Shown piece by piece: positions 8,431 through 15,453 of a stretch of 64,000 nucleotides of DNA. Both the position numbers and the translations under genes were made by a program. The notes beneath the pieces are model-generated. The model did not search any database, was not told where the DNA came from, and was given only the letters and a program-made list of their open reading frames with translations. Source of the DNA: an uncultured Christensenella sp. (GTDB taxonomy: Bacteria > Bacillota > Clostridia > Christensenellales > Borkfalkiaceae); the NCBI GenBank assembly GCA_910586245.1, contig CAJUFY010000003.1, positions 143,742 to 207,741 of the forward strand. The letters run 5' to 3'. Every line of letters starts with the position of its first letter. Within the stretch, counting starts at the first letter, position 1.

Positions 8431-9948
8431 TTACATCTCCATATCGTTTTTCCTTGCGGCTTTTCTTTGAGTGAATTCGAGATAATCAAGGTATTCGTCA
8501 TTGTCGGTAAAGCCGAGCCGTTGCATTTCGGCTTTCGCCTTTTTGTATTCGTTTACGGATTGTTCCAAAGCGTCTAAATCTTCGTCTAAACTCGTTTCGG
8601 TAGGCAATTCGATAACTTCTTCGCCATCGTCAATCATCTCGCCTGTAACGCTTTCTACGGCTTCTAACGGCTCGCCGGACAGCTCTTCTTGTTCTTCGGC
8701 TTGCTCGTGTTCTGCGCCCCGAAAAAGTGTGGTAAGCAAGGCTTTGGCTTCTTCGTCGTCCTGTCTGCCCAAGTTTATCGTTTCGCCGCCGAATACATTT
8801 GTAAGCGTGTTCGCCACATTCAGTTTGGACGAATAATTCAAATGACTGTAAATGTCGGCCGTTGTTGAGATGGCGGAATGACCTAACCATTCCTGTATTT
8901 CTTTCAAACTCACGCCGCAGGCAATTAAAAGACTTGCACAACTATGACGCAATTCGTGAAAACGGATATGCGGTAAACCGTTTTGTTCGAGAAAAGTCTT
9001 AAAGTGATGCGTAACTGTGTTCGGATTTACGAGCTTGCCAATATCGTCCACCCAAACGTATTCCAAAAATTCCTGATTATAGCCGTTCTTAAAATACGAT
9101 TTATTCCGCTCTTGCTTGTCTTTCAGTTCAAGCAAGGCTTCTTTTATTTCGGGGATAAGCGGCATTGTGCGTTTGCTTGACGCATTTTTCATAATATCTT
9201 TTTTTATGAGTAATAATTTACCGTTTACGCTTGTCTGAATAATAGAAGAATTGAGCGTAATCGTATTTCTATCAAAGTCAATCGAACTCCATTTCATACC
9301 GCAAAGCTCGCTACGGCGCAAGCCGTAGAACGCAGTCATTTTATACATAAGCTCGTACTTATCACCTTTAAGATATTCAAAGAGAGTGCGCAACTGTTTT
9401 AAGTCGTAATACTTCGCTTCGTATTTCGGGCTTTTCGGCTTTTCAACTTTTGCCGCTGGGTTTACGGGAATAAGGTCTGTTCTATACGCTATTTCGAGCG
9501 AACGTCTTATTACAACGTGGTCGTGAGTGCAAGTCTGAATTTTCTTGCCGTTATCTAATAACCAAGCGTAGTAAGTTTGAATGTCGGTAGGCGTAATTTC
9601 CTGTAAAGTTATTCCGCGTTCATTGAAATATGGGGCGATGCGTTTTATCTTCATTTTGTAGGAAGCGTAGGTGCTTAACTGTAAATTCGGTTTTGCTATC
9701 TCAATCCACTTAATGAGATAGTCCCCGAATAATATTTTATCTTTTGCGGCAGTTTTCGTTTTTGTAGCCGGCGTTTCTTCGTTGTTGAAATTTGCGACGA
9801 TTTCTCGCATAACTTCTTCGGCTGCTCGCTTGTTGTTTTTAGCGTCCAATCCCGTTGCCGTCCATTTTTGTTTGTTCTTTCCGTGTTCGTCCTTATACGA
9901 AATCACGACATAGTATTTTCCGTTTTTAATTGCTAATCTTCCTGTCAT
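8431..9948 (-). CDS. int: Tyrosine recombinase (integrase)
   Basis: A 505-residue phage-type integrase. It has an N-terminal AP2-like arm-binding domain (about 1-60), a SAM-like core-binding domain (about 75-175) and a catalytic domain. Catalytic residues are visible: Arg in GLRRSELCGMKW (about 211), HELRH (about 331-335), GHS (about 355) and Tyr in ADIYSHL (about 366). A C-terminal tail of roughly 110 residues, rich in Glu and Asp, exceeds the usual family length. TAGGAGG precedes the ATG. It should catalyse insertion and excision at CTTGAAA. An inverted repeat (AAACAAGC/GCTTGTTT, about 9971-9995) lies just upstream and may bind a regulator. Confidence 0.93.
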   Translation of the reverse strand: MTGRLAIKNGKYYVVISYKDEHGKNKQKWTATGLDAKNNKRAAEEVMREIVANFNNEETPATKTKTAAKDKILFGDYLIKWIEIAKPNLQLSTYASYKMKIKRIAPYFNERGITLQEITPTDIQTYYAWLLDNGKKIQTCTHDHVVIRRSLEIAYRTDLIPVNPAAKVEKPKSPKYEAKYYDLKQLRTLFEYLKGDKYELMYKMTAFYGLRRSELCGMKWSSIDFDRNTITLNSSIIQTSVNGKLLLIKKDIMKNASSKRTMPLIPEIKEALLELKDKQERNKSYFKNGYNQEFLEYVWVDDIGKLVNPNTVTHHFKTFLEQNGLPHIRFHELRHSCASLLIACGVSLKEIQEWLGHSAISTTADIYSHLNYSSKLNVANTLTNVFGGETINLGRQDDEEAKALLTTLFRGAEHEQAEEQEELSGEPLEAVESVTGEMIDDGEEVIELPTETSLDEDLDALEQSVNEYKKAKAEMQRLGFTDNDEYLDYLEFTQRKAARKNDMEM

Positions 9949-10036
9949 TTTAACCTCCTAAATATAAGTAAAACAAGCATAAAAATACGCTTGTTTCCAA
10001 GAAGAAAACGGGTATCCCGTTTGTCTTAAATTGTGA

Positions 10037-10069
10037 GCGAGATTGCACAAATGTTTCAATTTGAAGCTC
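10037..10069. repeat. Hairpin downstream of the winged-helix gene
   Basis: GAGCGAG and CTCGCTC flank about 18 bases between int and the winged-helix gene. It may be a regulatory or weak termination structure; no long T-run is present. Confidence 0.4.
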
Positions 10070-10116
10070 GCTCTTATCCTGTTCAATTTTTTGCCTGTTT
10101 TTCGATATTTCTGATT

Positions 10117-10386
10117 TCACACCTCAAACAGCCAATCGTTTTCATTTTCTTTGCAACGCCTTCGGCTTCCCGTGTAGACGATTATATTGCCGTTTTGCCT
10201 GTGCAAAGAGTTGTAGCTCGGCATTCGCTTTATAAGTCCGAACGCTTCCAAAAAAGTTAAATCGGCTTGTATCGTCCGCTCGCTTACGTCGAACTCTTTT
10301 GCCATAATAGCAACGATAAATCTTCGTCCGCTTCGTCGCCGTATAAAGGCAAGCAACTGTTTTCGCCGTCGATTTACACAATCCAT
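10117..10386 (-). CDS. Small DeoR-like helix-turn-helix protein
   Basis: An 89-residue protein with a helix-turn-helix at about residues 25-50 (AKEFDVSERTIQADLTFLEA), of the DeoR/HTH-11 winged-helix type. GGGAGGG precedes the ATG. It lies just upstream of int in the same direction, so it may be an excisionase-like or expression regulator. No effector domain is present. The nearest alternatives are a phage-type replication or antirepressor protein. Confidence 0.65.
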   Translation of the reverse strand: MDCVNRRRKQLLAFIRRRSGRRFIVAIMAKEFDVSERTIQADLTFLEAFGLIKRMPSYNSLHRQNGNIIVYTGSRRRCKENENDWLFEV

Positions 10387-10505
10387 AAAACACCCTCCCT
10401 ATAATATAGGGGACAAAATCAAACCTTATTTTCGGGTTTTAGAAAAAATCCCCCTAATTATCTATGGACAAAATCATTATAAATTCGGACCTGTTTGCAA
10501 AAAAC

Positions 10506-10922
10506 TTAAATTCTTTTTTCGGCATTTAGCAATCTTTCACGCACCGCCTTTTCCGAAATATGTAGCATTTTTGCAATCTCGACTTTCTTGTAATGCTTAA
10601 AGTGGAACAGTTCGTAAACTTGCCATTGCCGTGCGGTAAGTTTCTTTTTGATAGAATTACGATAGCGTTTTCGTTCGTCTTTTTGTATAAGCGCATCAAG
10701 CGGATCGGGAAAAGTCGAGTGCGGTTCTTGTCCGTATTCCTGCATCCAATCCAACGATAAATCGAATTTACAACCGATACCGGCACGGTATTTTTGCTGT
10801 TTGATTTTCCAACGCCACCGCAAGCCTTTCCGTTCCAATAGTTCATATTCTCGCTTGAATTCTTCCGTAACTTCGATTTCTTCATAGTGTCCGTCTGAAA
10901 ACTGATAGTTTATTGTTGCCAT
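10506..10922 (-). CDS. Sigma-70 region 4-like protein
   Basis: A 138-residue protein. The C-terminal half (LTARQWQVYELFHFKHYKK through VEIAKMLHISEKAVRERL, about 95-130) matches a sigma region 4 helix-turn-helix. The N-terminal half is charged and lacks region 2, so it cannot act as a complete sigma factor. Proteins of this kind occur in conjugative transposons and phages as expression regulators. It probably controls the element, and is transcribed leftward towards int. Confidence 0.7.
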   Translation of the reverse strand: MATINYQFSDGHYEEIEVTEEFKREYELLERKGLRWRWKIKQQKYRAGIGCKFDLSLDWMQEYGQEPHSTFPDPLDALIQKDERKRYRNSIKKKLTARQWQVYELFHFKHYKKVEIAKMLHISEKAVRERLLNAEKRI

Positions 10923-10992
10923 AAAAATTGTCCGTCCTTTTCGATTTCCGTTTTTTGAAAATCGGCATAAGCGGACAAATTTCGCAAAAGTA

Positions 10993-11110
10993 AGCCCGCC
11001 AGCCTAGAACTGAATCTAGACTGACGGGCAGAAAAAACGTATTAAAAAAAGCCCGACAAACTTTTGAACTAAATTAGAAATTCAGTCCTAAAAATTTGTC
11101 GGGTTTACAC
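10993..11110 (-). terminator. Two consecutive leftward hairpin terminators
   Basis: CCCGACAAA/TTTGTCGGG (11048-11104) is followed leftward by a T-run at 11041-11047. Beyond it is a second hairpin, GCCCGCCAGCCTAGA with an imperfect complement (10993-11029), with a weaker T-tract. They separate the zinc-ribbon and lipoprotein run from the sigma-like gene. Confidence 0.65.
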
Positions 11111-11230
11111 TCTTTCATAGAGAGCCTTAACACCTATGACAAACGCCAGCCGTAAACGGACGTGCGCTTACAGCCCCATAATTGCTTGTAGTGGGTATGT
11201 AGTGCGTTCGTTATGAGGTGTCAAATAAAA
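11111..11230 (-). ncRNA. Possible small RNA between two terminators
   Basis: A gene-free stretch between two leftward terminators (11231-11302 and 11048-11104). It contains AACACCTATGACA and ATGAGGTGTC, which can pair at the base of a folded transcript, plus several short stems. No ORF was found. The layout of structured sequence ending in a terminator suggests a small RNA, but no promoter is clear. Confidence 0.3.
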
Positions 11231-11302
11231 AAAGAATTGAGTGCGCCATTTACTGCTCCCGAAAGTTGTTTTATCGTTTTCCTTTCGTACACTCAATTCT
11301 TT
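11231..11302 (-). terminator. Terminator after the zinc-ribbon gene
   Basis: A 13-base perfect inverted repeat AAAGAATTGAGTG / CACTCAATTCTTT with about 46 bases between. On the minus strand it ends in a T-run (11227-11233). Confidence 0.65.
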
Positions 11303-11328
11303 ATTTGTTATAAAGTTTTATTCGGTTG

Positions 11329-11490
11329 TTATGCTTTTTCCGATATGATTTTAAGTATTGTTATTTTGCCGTCCTTGATTTCTATTTGCAATTTCAATTT
11401 GCATTTCGGACAATAAATTTCCGCGTTTGAGCCGTCGCCCAACTTGAATAATTTATACCCACATTCGGGGCATACAACGTAATTTGTCAT
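11329..11490 (-). CDS. Small zinc-ribbon protein (Cys-rich KTR-like)
   Basis: A 53-residue protein starting MTNYVVCPECGYKLF with a second pair CPKC near residue 28, four cysteines forming a zinc ribbon. The C-terminus is LKIISEKA. It resembles the short cysteine-rich proteins carried by conjugative transposons and the Com family of phages. A close paralogue, MTYYVVCPECGYKLL, lies in the second element at 20450-20608. It ends in the terminator at 11231-11302. The function is unknown; DNA or RNA binding is plausible. Confidence 0.75.
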   Translation of the reverse strand: MTNYVVCPECGYKLFKLGDGSNAEIYCPKCKLKLQIEIKDGKITILKIISEKA

Positions 11491-11503
11491 AGGCTTTGTT
11501 CCT

Positions 11504-11947
11504 TTATTCTGCGCTTATAATCACGGTATAAGAATACCCGCCGACTTCAACTATAACAGCAGTATATTGAACACTCTTTTTACACGTTAAATTGTAATAA
11601 ACTTCTGCGCCTTCTTTTTCTTCGGGCGGCGTGATTTCCAAAACTTCGCTGTCGTATTTGAGAGTAATGTTATCGGTATTAAGCCCATGACGCCTACTGC
11701 CGTTGCGTTGTATGTATGCCACGCCTAAAAGATAATTCTGACCGACTTGCAAAATATAATCGTTATTCGCAATGGTTTCATTATCTGAAAACGGATTATT
11801 GTTTCCGTTTTCAAACGTATAGTCCTTGTCAATTCCTACCGCCGCATACAGTCCGACAACTTTTGCCCAGTCGCTGCCGCAAGCCGTTAAACCGCAAGAT
11901 AGAGCAATTATACAAATCGAACATAAAGCGACAAAAATTTTTTTCAT
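11504..11947 (-). CDS. Predicted lipoprotein, tandem copy 2
   Basis: A 147-residue protein with an N-terminal lipoprotein signal (Lys-Lys start, hydrophobic core, lipobox LTAC, Cys at about 23). The mature part is a beta-rich domain with the motifs DNETI, DYILQVG, YLLGV, EVLEIT, EEKEG and EVYYNLTCKK. It closely resembles the gene immediately upstream (11960-12400), so the pair is a tandem duplication. Domains with YNLTC-like strands resemble bacterial Ig-like folds, but I cannot name a family. It is expected on the outer face of the membrane. Confidence 0.75.
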   Translation of the reverse strand: MKKIFVALCSICIIALSCGLTACGSDWAKVVGLYAAVGIDKDYTFENGNNNPFSDNETIANNDYILQVGQNYLLGVAYIQRNGSRRHGLNTDNITLKYDSEVLEITPPEEKEGAEVYYNLTCKKSVQYTAVIVEVGGYSYTVIISAE

Positions 11948-11959
11948 AATGCGTTCTCC

Positions 11960-12400
11960 TTATCTTGCACTTATTATAACTGTGTCGGAATATTCGCCGT
12001 CAACTTCTACAATAACGACGGTATTAACAACAGCTTTTTTGCACGTTAAGTTATAGTAAACTTCCATACCTTCTTTTTCTTCGGGCAGAGTAATTTCCAA
12101 AACTTCGACGTCGTATTTCAAAGATATTATTTTCGTATTGATAGAGCGTACTATACTGCCGCCGTATTGCGTAAAAGTTACGCCTAAAAGATAACTTTCA
12201 CCGACCTGCAAAATATAATCGTTTTCCGTAATTGTTTCGTTATCTTCAAACGGGTTGCCATATACAAACGGGTGATTTCGTTCCGTTCCGATACCCGCCA
12301 TAATACCCGTTACCTTTGCTTCGGTAGTGCCGCAAGCCGTTAAACCGAACGGCAGTAGCATAAGACACAACGTGCAGATAATTATAGAAAGCCTTTTCAT
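11960..12400 (-). CDS. Predicted lipoprotein, tandem copy 1
   Basis: A 146-residue protein starting MKRLSIIICTLC with lipobox LTAC. It shares DNETI, NDYILQVG, YLLGV, LKYD-EVLEIT, PEEKEG and VYYNLTCKKAV with the next gene. The start at 12400 is chosen because AAAGGAG lies eight bases before it and it begins the signal peptide; a longer frame upstream overlaps the preceding gene. It is 12 bases from its duplicate. The role is unknown, probably surface-exposed cargo of the element. Confidence 0.75.
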   Translation of the reverse strand: MKRLSIIICTLCLMLLPFGLTACGTTEAKVTGIMAGIGTERNHPFVYGNPFEDNETITENDYILQVGESYLLGVTFTQYGGSIVRSINTKIISLKYDVEVLEITLPEEKEGMEVYYNLTCKKAVVNTVVIVEVDGEYSDTVIISAR

Positions 12401-12401
12401 A

Positions 12402-12656
12402 TTAACGCTCCTTTTTGTCGTTTGTTTGTTTCGTTGAACGCTTGTACAAAAACTCAAACAGTAAGAAAAGCGCGCCTATAACCGCCCAAGCAACTATAAG
12501 ACAAATACCCATAGTTTTATTGACCGCTACTTGCCCGTCGCTCGTGAGTATTTCCCAAGCCTCGTTTTTAAGCCCGACATAAAGCAAGAGTAGTATAGAC
12601 AGTGCGCCCGAACAAAGACCGAATATCCATTTTAGCAATTTCAGTATGAACATCAT
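12402..12656 (-). CDS. Small two-span membrane protein
   Basis: An 84-residue protein with two hydrophobic helices (about 8-28 and 48-70) and a charged C-terminal tail (KRSTKQTNDKKER). It overlaps the start region of the next lipoprotein gene closely, so they are co-transcribed. I do not recognise it. It could be a membrane partner of the lipoproteins or an immunity-like protein. Confidence 0.65.
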   Translation of the reverse strand: MMFILKLLKWIFGLCSGALSILLLLYVGLKNEAWEILTSDGQVAVNKTMGICLIVAWAVIGALFLLFEFLYKRSTKQTNDKKER

Positions 12657-12666
12657 AATTACCTCG

Positions 12667-13218
12667 TTATAGTCCGAAATACCAAGTTTGCGTTCCCATA
12701 TCTACTTCGTAATATAGGACTTTGTTTTTCTTTGCGTTCCAAAAGAAATAGCCCGATAAACCGCCGACATTCATTCTTTCTTCGCCCAAGTGCATTGTTA
12801 TACGCTTTTTTGCGATTACGTTTTGACAGAACTTTTGTGCGTTTTTGATTTCTATTTTAATATGCGCGTCTTTTACCGTCAAGCCGCCGATAACATAAAG
12901 CGTGTCGTGTTCGTCGCAATCTTCGGCAAAGTCTATCAAACCTTGCTCGTACAGACTGTCGCCGAATACGCCGCCGTAACACCAACTGCGCAATACGTCG
13001 TTGTCCAAACGAGGGACTTCGGAAATTTTTGCACCGAACTTCTGCCGCCAAACAAGTACGATATACCGCCAATCTTCTATCTTTTTAAGATACTTCGGAT
13101 CGTCTTTTTCGATAAGTCGCGCTTCCACGCCACAATCCGATAATTCTTCTATAATGTTCGCGTACCATTCCGCCCATTTTTGACGGCGTTTTATTTCGCC
13201 TTTCGTCAGTTCTTCCAT
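12667..13218 (-). CDS. Hypothetical soluble protein
   Basis: A 183-residue protein with no signal peptide or membrane span. It is Trp- and Tyr-rich, with an acidic middle (DFAEDCDEHDTLYVIGG). I do not recognise a family. It lies 11 bases upstream of the two-span membrane protein and 16 bases downstream of a lipoprotein gene, in one leftward run. AT-lean third positions resemble other element genes rather than the AT-rich 402-residue cargo gene. Confidence 0.65.
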   Translation of the reverse strand: MEELTKGEIKRRQKWAEWYANIIEELSDCGVEARLIEKDDPKYLKKIEDWRYIVLVWRQKFGAKISEVPRLDNDVLRSWCYGGVFGDSLYEQGLIDFAEDCDEHDTLYVIGGLTVKDAHIKIEIKNAQKFCQNVIAKKRITMHLGEERMNVGGLSGYFFWNAKKNKVLYYEVDMGTQTWYFGL

Positions 13219-13233
13219 AATATCGTCCTTTCA

Positions 13234-13698
13234 TCAATGCCCGCTTTCGTAAAAGACTAACCGCAATTCGTTCGGAAAATAAATGATAGTAAGCCCGTCG
13301 GTATCGCCGTCGTCATTAAACCACTTATAATCGCTTTCCCAATTCGGGGAATATTCTTGCGGAATAGTCAAACAGCAATTTGCGTCGTTGTCGATTTTTT
13401 CTTTCAATTCCGTGTTTTTCTCGGAAGAAAAGCCGTTGCCGTCTTTTTTACCGAACGATTGCATAAACTCCGTCGGCTCGCTTTCTAATTGAAGAACGGA
13501 ATATGAAGGCGCTTTTCCCGTAAAGGTTTTGCCTTTTATATCGCAAACGATTTTATAATCGGGCAACAGTTGAAAGTCAATATCGTTACGGCTATTTTTA
13601 ATTTCTTCAAACGCACTTTGTCCGCCGCAAGACGATAATATCAAAGTGCAAATCAAAGCCGTTATCAAGACGATTAAACTTGTTAATTTCTTTTTCAT
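13234..13698 (-). CDS. Predicted lipoprotein
   Basis: A 154-residue protein with a basic start (MKKKLTS), a hydrophobic core and lipobox ILSSC (Cys at about 24). The mature domain is polar with DGDTDG near the C-terminus. It is unrelated to the tandem pair by visible motifs. It lies 13 bases downstream of the XRE regulator gene, so that regulator probably heads the cargo operon. Function is unknown. Confidence 0.7.
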   Translation of the reverse strand: MKKKLTSLIVLITALICTLILSSCGGQSAFEEIKNSRNDIDFQLLPDYKIVCDIKGKTFTGKAPSYSVLQLESEPTEFMQSFGKKDGNGFSSEKNTELKEKIDNDANCCLTIPQEYSPNWESDYKWFNDDGDTDGLTIIYFPNELRLVFYESGH

Positions 13699-13710
13699 AA
13701 AAATCTCCGT

Positions 13711-14589
13711 TCAACCTTTAATTGTTATATAAAGTTCTTCGTGTATTGTATTGTCTGTCAACACAATTATCATTAAATATAAGCCTGTTTGCCCGACGGT
13801 AATTTTTGTTAATTCGTTTTCGGAATAAAGCCATTGATTTCCTATACCGTTCGGTGCGGGATTTGTAACAATAGCCGTATCAATCATAAATCTTGCGAAA
13901 AAATTTGTTTGATGGTCGTTAGCGTCATTCCATAACGCTATTGCGTTAAACACCGAGCCGAGCGGCACCCGTTCGCCGCCGACATCGCTCACGGGTTCTT
14001 TGATAATCACGCAATCGGTTTCGTTTTTCAACTGCAACTGTATGGAATACATTTCTACGGAATGATTGTCTTTTTCATAAGCGGCAAAAGCGTCAATCGA
14101 AAGATACGTTATACGTCCGTTTTCGTTAGTTCTTATTTCGCCGCCGTTTCTCACAAATATATTTTCTGGCTTGCAGCCGAGAGATATTGATAACTTGTCG
14201 TTTAATATCGGCAATTCATAACCCGAAATATCGAAATGCTCAATAGACGGTTTCTGTTTTATGAGTTTGGGTACAAAGATTAAAGCGAGTATTAGCGACA
14301 AAATAATTGCAAGCCCGACAGAACTTACGATTATCAATAATTTTCGTGATTTGGCGATAGTTATGTTTTTGCTTACGATTATCGTTTCGGTTTGCTTATC
14401 GGCAAAAAATTCTTCTTTACTTATTGAGAAATATTCGGCAAGCAAATTCAATGAAGTTTCGCTCGGCAAGCCCAAACCGTTTTCCCATTTGGCAACGGCA
14501 CTACGGCTTACAAAAATCGCTTTTGCAAGTTCTGCCTGCGATATTCCTTTTTTCAAACGCAGTTCTTTTAATCGTTCGTTGAATTGCAT
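13711..14589 (-). CDS. Membrane-anchored XRE-family regulator
   Basis: A 292-residue protein. An N-terminal XRE helix-turn-helix (about 1-60: LKKGISQAELAKAIFVSRSAVAKWENG) is followed by a single membrane span (about 85-108, IIVSSVGLAIILSLILALIFV) and a ~180-residue outer domain. The arrangement suggests an extracellular sensor controlling transcription from the membrane. The start at 14589 has GGGAG eight bases upstream, preferred over an ATG five codons earlier. It is first in the leftward run with lipoproteins. Two 11-base direct repeats 21 bases apart lie upstream (14658-14689) and may be its operator. Confidence 0.8.
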   Translation of the reverse strand: MQFNERLKELRLKKGISQAELAKAIFVSRSAVAKWENGLGLPSETSLNLLAEYFSISKEEFFADKQTETIIVSKNITIAKSRKLLIIVSSVGLAIILSLILALIFVPKLIKQKPSIEHFDISGYELPILNDKLSISLGCKPENIFVRNGGEIRTNENGRITYLSIDAFAAYEKDNHSVEMYSIQLQLKNETDCVIIKEPVSDVGGERVPLGSVFNAIALWNDANDHQTNFFARFMIDTAIVTNPAPNGIGNQWLYSENELTKITVGQTGLYLMIIVLTDNTIHEELYITIKG

Positions 14590-14657
14590 TTTATAAACTC
14601 CCATTAGAAATTACACAGTCATTATAACATAAAACCGATAAAAACGAAAGAAAAGGC

Positions 14658-14689
14658 TTGTTACTTTTGAAATGTAAGTTGTTACTTTT
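14658..14689. promoter_or_regulatory. Paired direct repeats upstream of the XRE gene
   Basis: TTGTTACTTTT occurs at 14658-14668 and 14679-14689, start to start 21 bases or two helical turns. It lies about 40 bases upstream of a leftward TATAAT (14619-14624 region). This suits cooperative binding, probably autoregulation. Confidence 0.5.
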
Positions 14690-14731
14690 ATTTTTCGACA
14701 ATATAAGCCCCATTCGTATTAGCGTATCAAA

Positions 14732-14760
14732 TTGAAGTAATATATGGTTTGTGGTATAAT
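14732..14760 (+). promoter_or_regulatory. Rightward promoter with no ORF behind it
   Basis: TTGAAG (14732-14737) and TATAAT (14755-14760), 17-base spacer. Downstream to attR there is no ORF, only short hairpins (ACCGCC-TTAT-GGCGG; CGCCTT/AAGGCG). Transcription would run through attR into the tRNA 3' half. Confidence 0.5.
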
Positions 14761-14878
14761 ATTCAATAGGTCAATAATGATTTCAGATAAGTATTTAATA
14801 GGTTGTTATTCGCTTGTGCTTACCGCCTTATGGCGGGGTATCACCGCCTTGACAAATTGTAAAAGGCGACGATTTACA

Positions 14879-14899
14879 TCTACAAAATCTCTACAAAAT
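14879..14899. repeat. Integrase arm-type sites, right end
   Basis: Two direct copies of TCTACAAAAT at 14879-14888 and 14890-14899, 11 bases apart (one helical turn), matching the words at 6802-6960. The rest of 14590-15069 holds promoters and a hairpin (GAAAAC/GTTTTC, about 14975-15001), but no gene. Confidence 0.7.
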
Positions 14900-15069
14900 G
14901 TTATCTAAAATACTATTTTTTTAGGCAGTGCTACCAATCAATAAAAATCGTTAAAAGACATTAAAAAAAGCTGAAAACCGTGTATTTTAGGAGTTTTCAG
15001 CCTGATTTTCGGCAAATAAGTGTCAATAACAATAGGCAACGAGCGATAGAGATAAATTAAATATGGGGA

Positions 15070-15125
<56 letters not shown>

Positions 15126-15126
15126 A

Positions 15127-15165
15127 GAAAAACCTAAATCGAACATCTCGGTTTGGGTTTTTCTT
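15127..15165 (+). terminator. Terminator of the interrupted tRNA-Ser gene
   Basis: AAAAACCTAAATCG with a near-complement CGGTTTGGGTTTTT and T-run, immediately after the tRNA CCA. It marks original chromosome to the right of attR. Confidence 0.7.
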
Positions 15166-15264
15166 TTTGTCCTTTTGCGTTGGAATATATCGCATATAAA
15201 GCCGTTAAAACACCGTATAAGACACGAAAACGGTTTTGGCGTGAGTTCGTACAAATAAGATAAA

Positions 15265-15449
15265 GCGGACGGTTTATGCCGCGAAAGCCGCTTGACGTGA
15301 GAAAGGGGCGTGTTAGGCTATCGTGCCAAAGGCAAACCAAAACCCGACAGATTTATTTAATCGGTCGGGTTGCGCGTTTCGCCCTTATTTGCCTATACAC
15401 ACGCCCCTGCGAGGCTCACGTCAAGCGGAACGTGGAATAAATAGTCCGC
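15265..15449. repeat. Large imperfect palindrome P1
   Basis: Nested inverted arms: GCGGAC (15265)/GTCCGC (15444), CCGCTTGACGTGAG (15288-15301)/CTCACGTCAAGCGG (15415-15428), GGGGCGTGT/ACACGCCCC, and the inner AACCCGAC (15341-15348)/GTCGGGTT (15364-15371). The span is about 185 bases, ending five bases before the recombinase stop. Confidence 0.85.
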
Positions 15450-15453
15450 GTGT

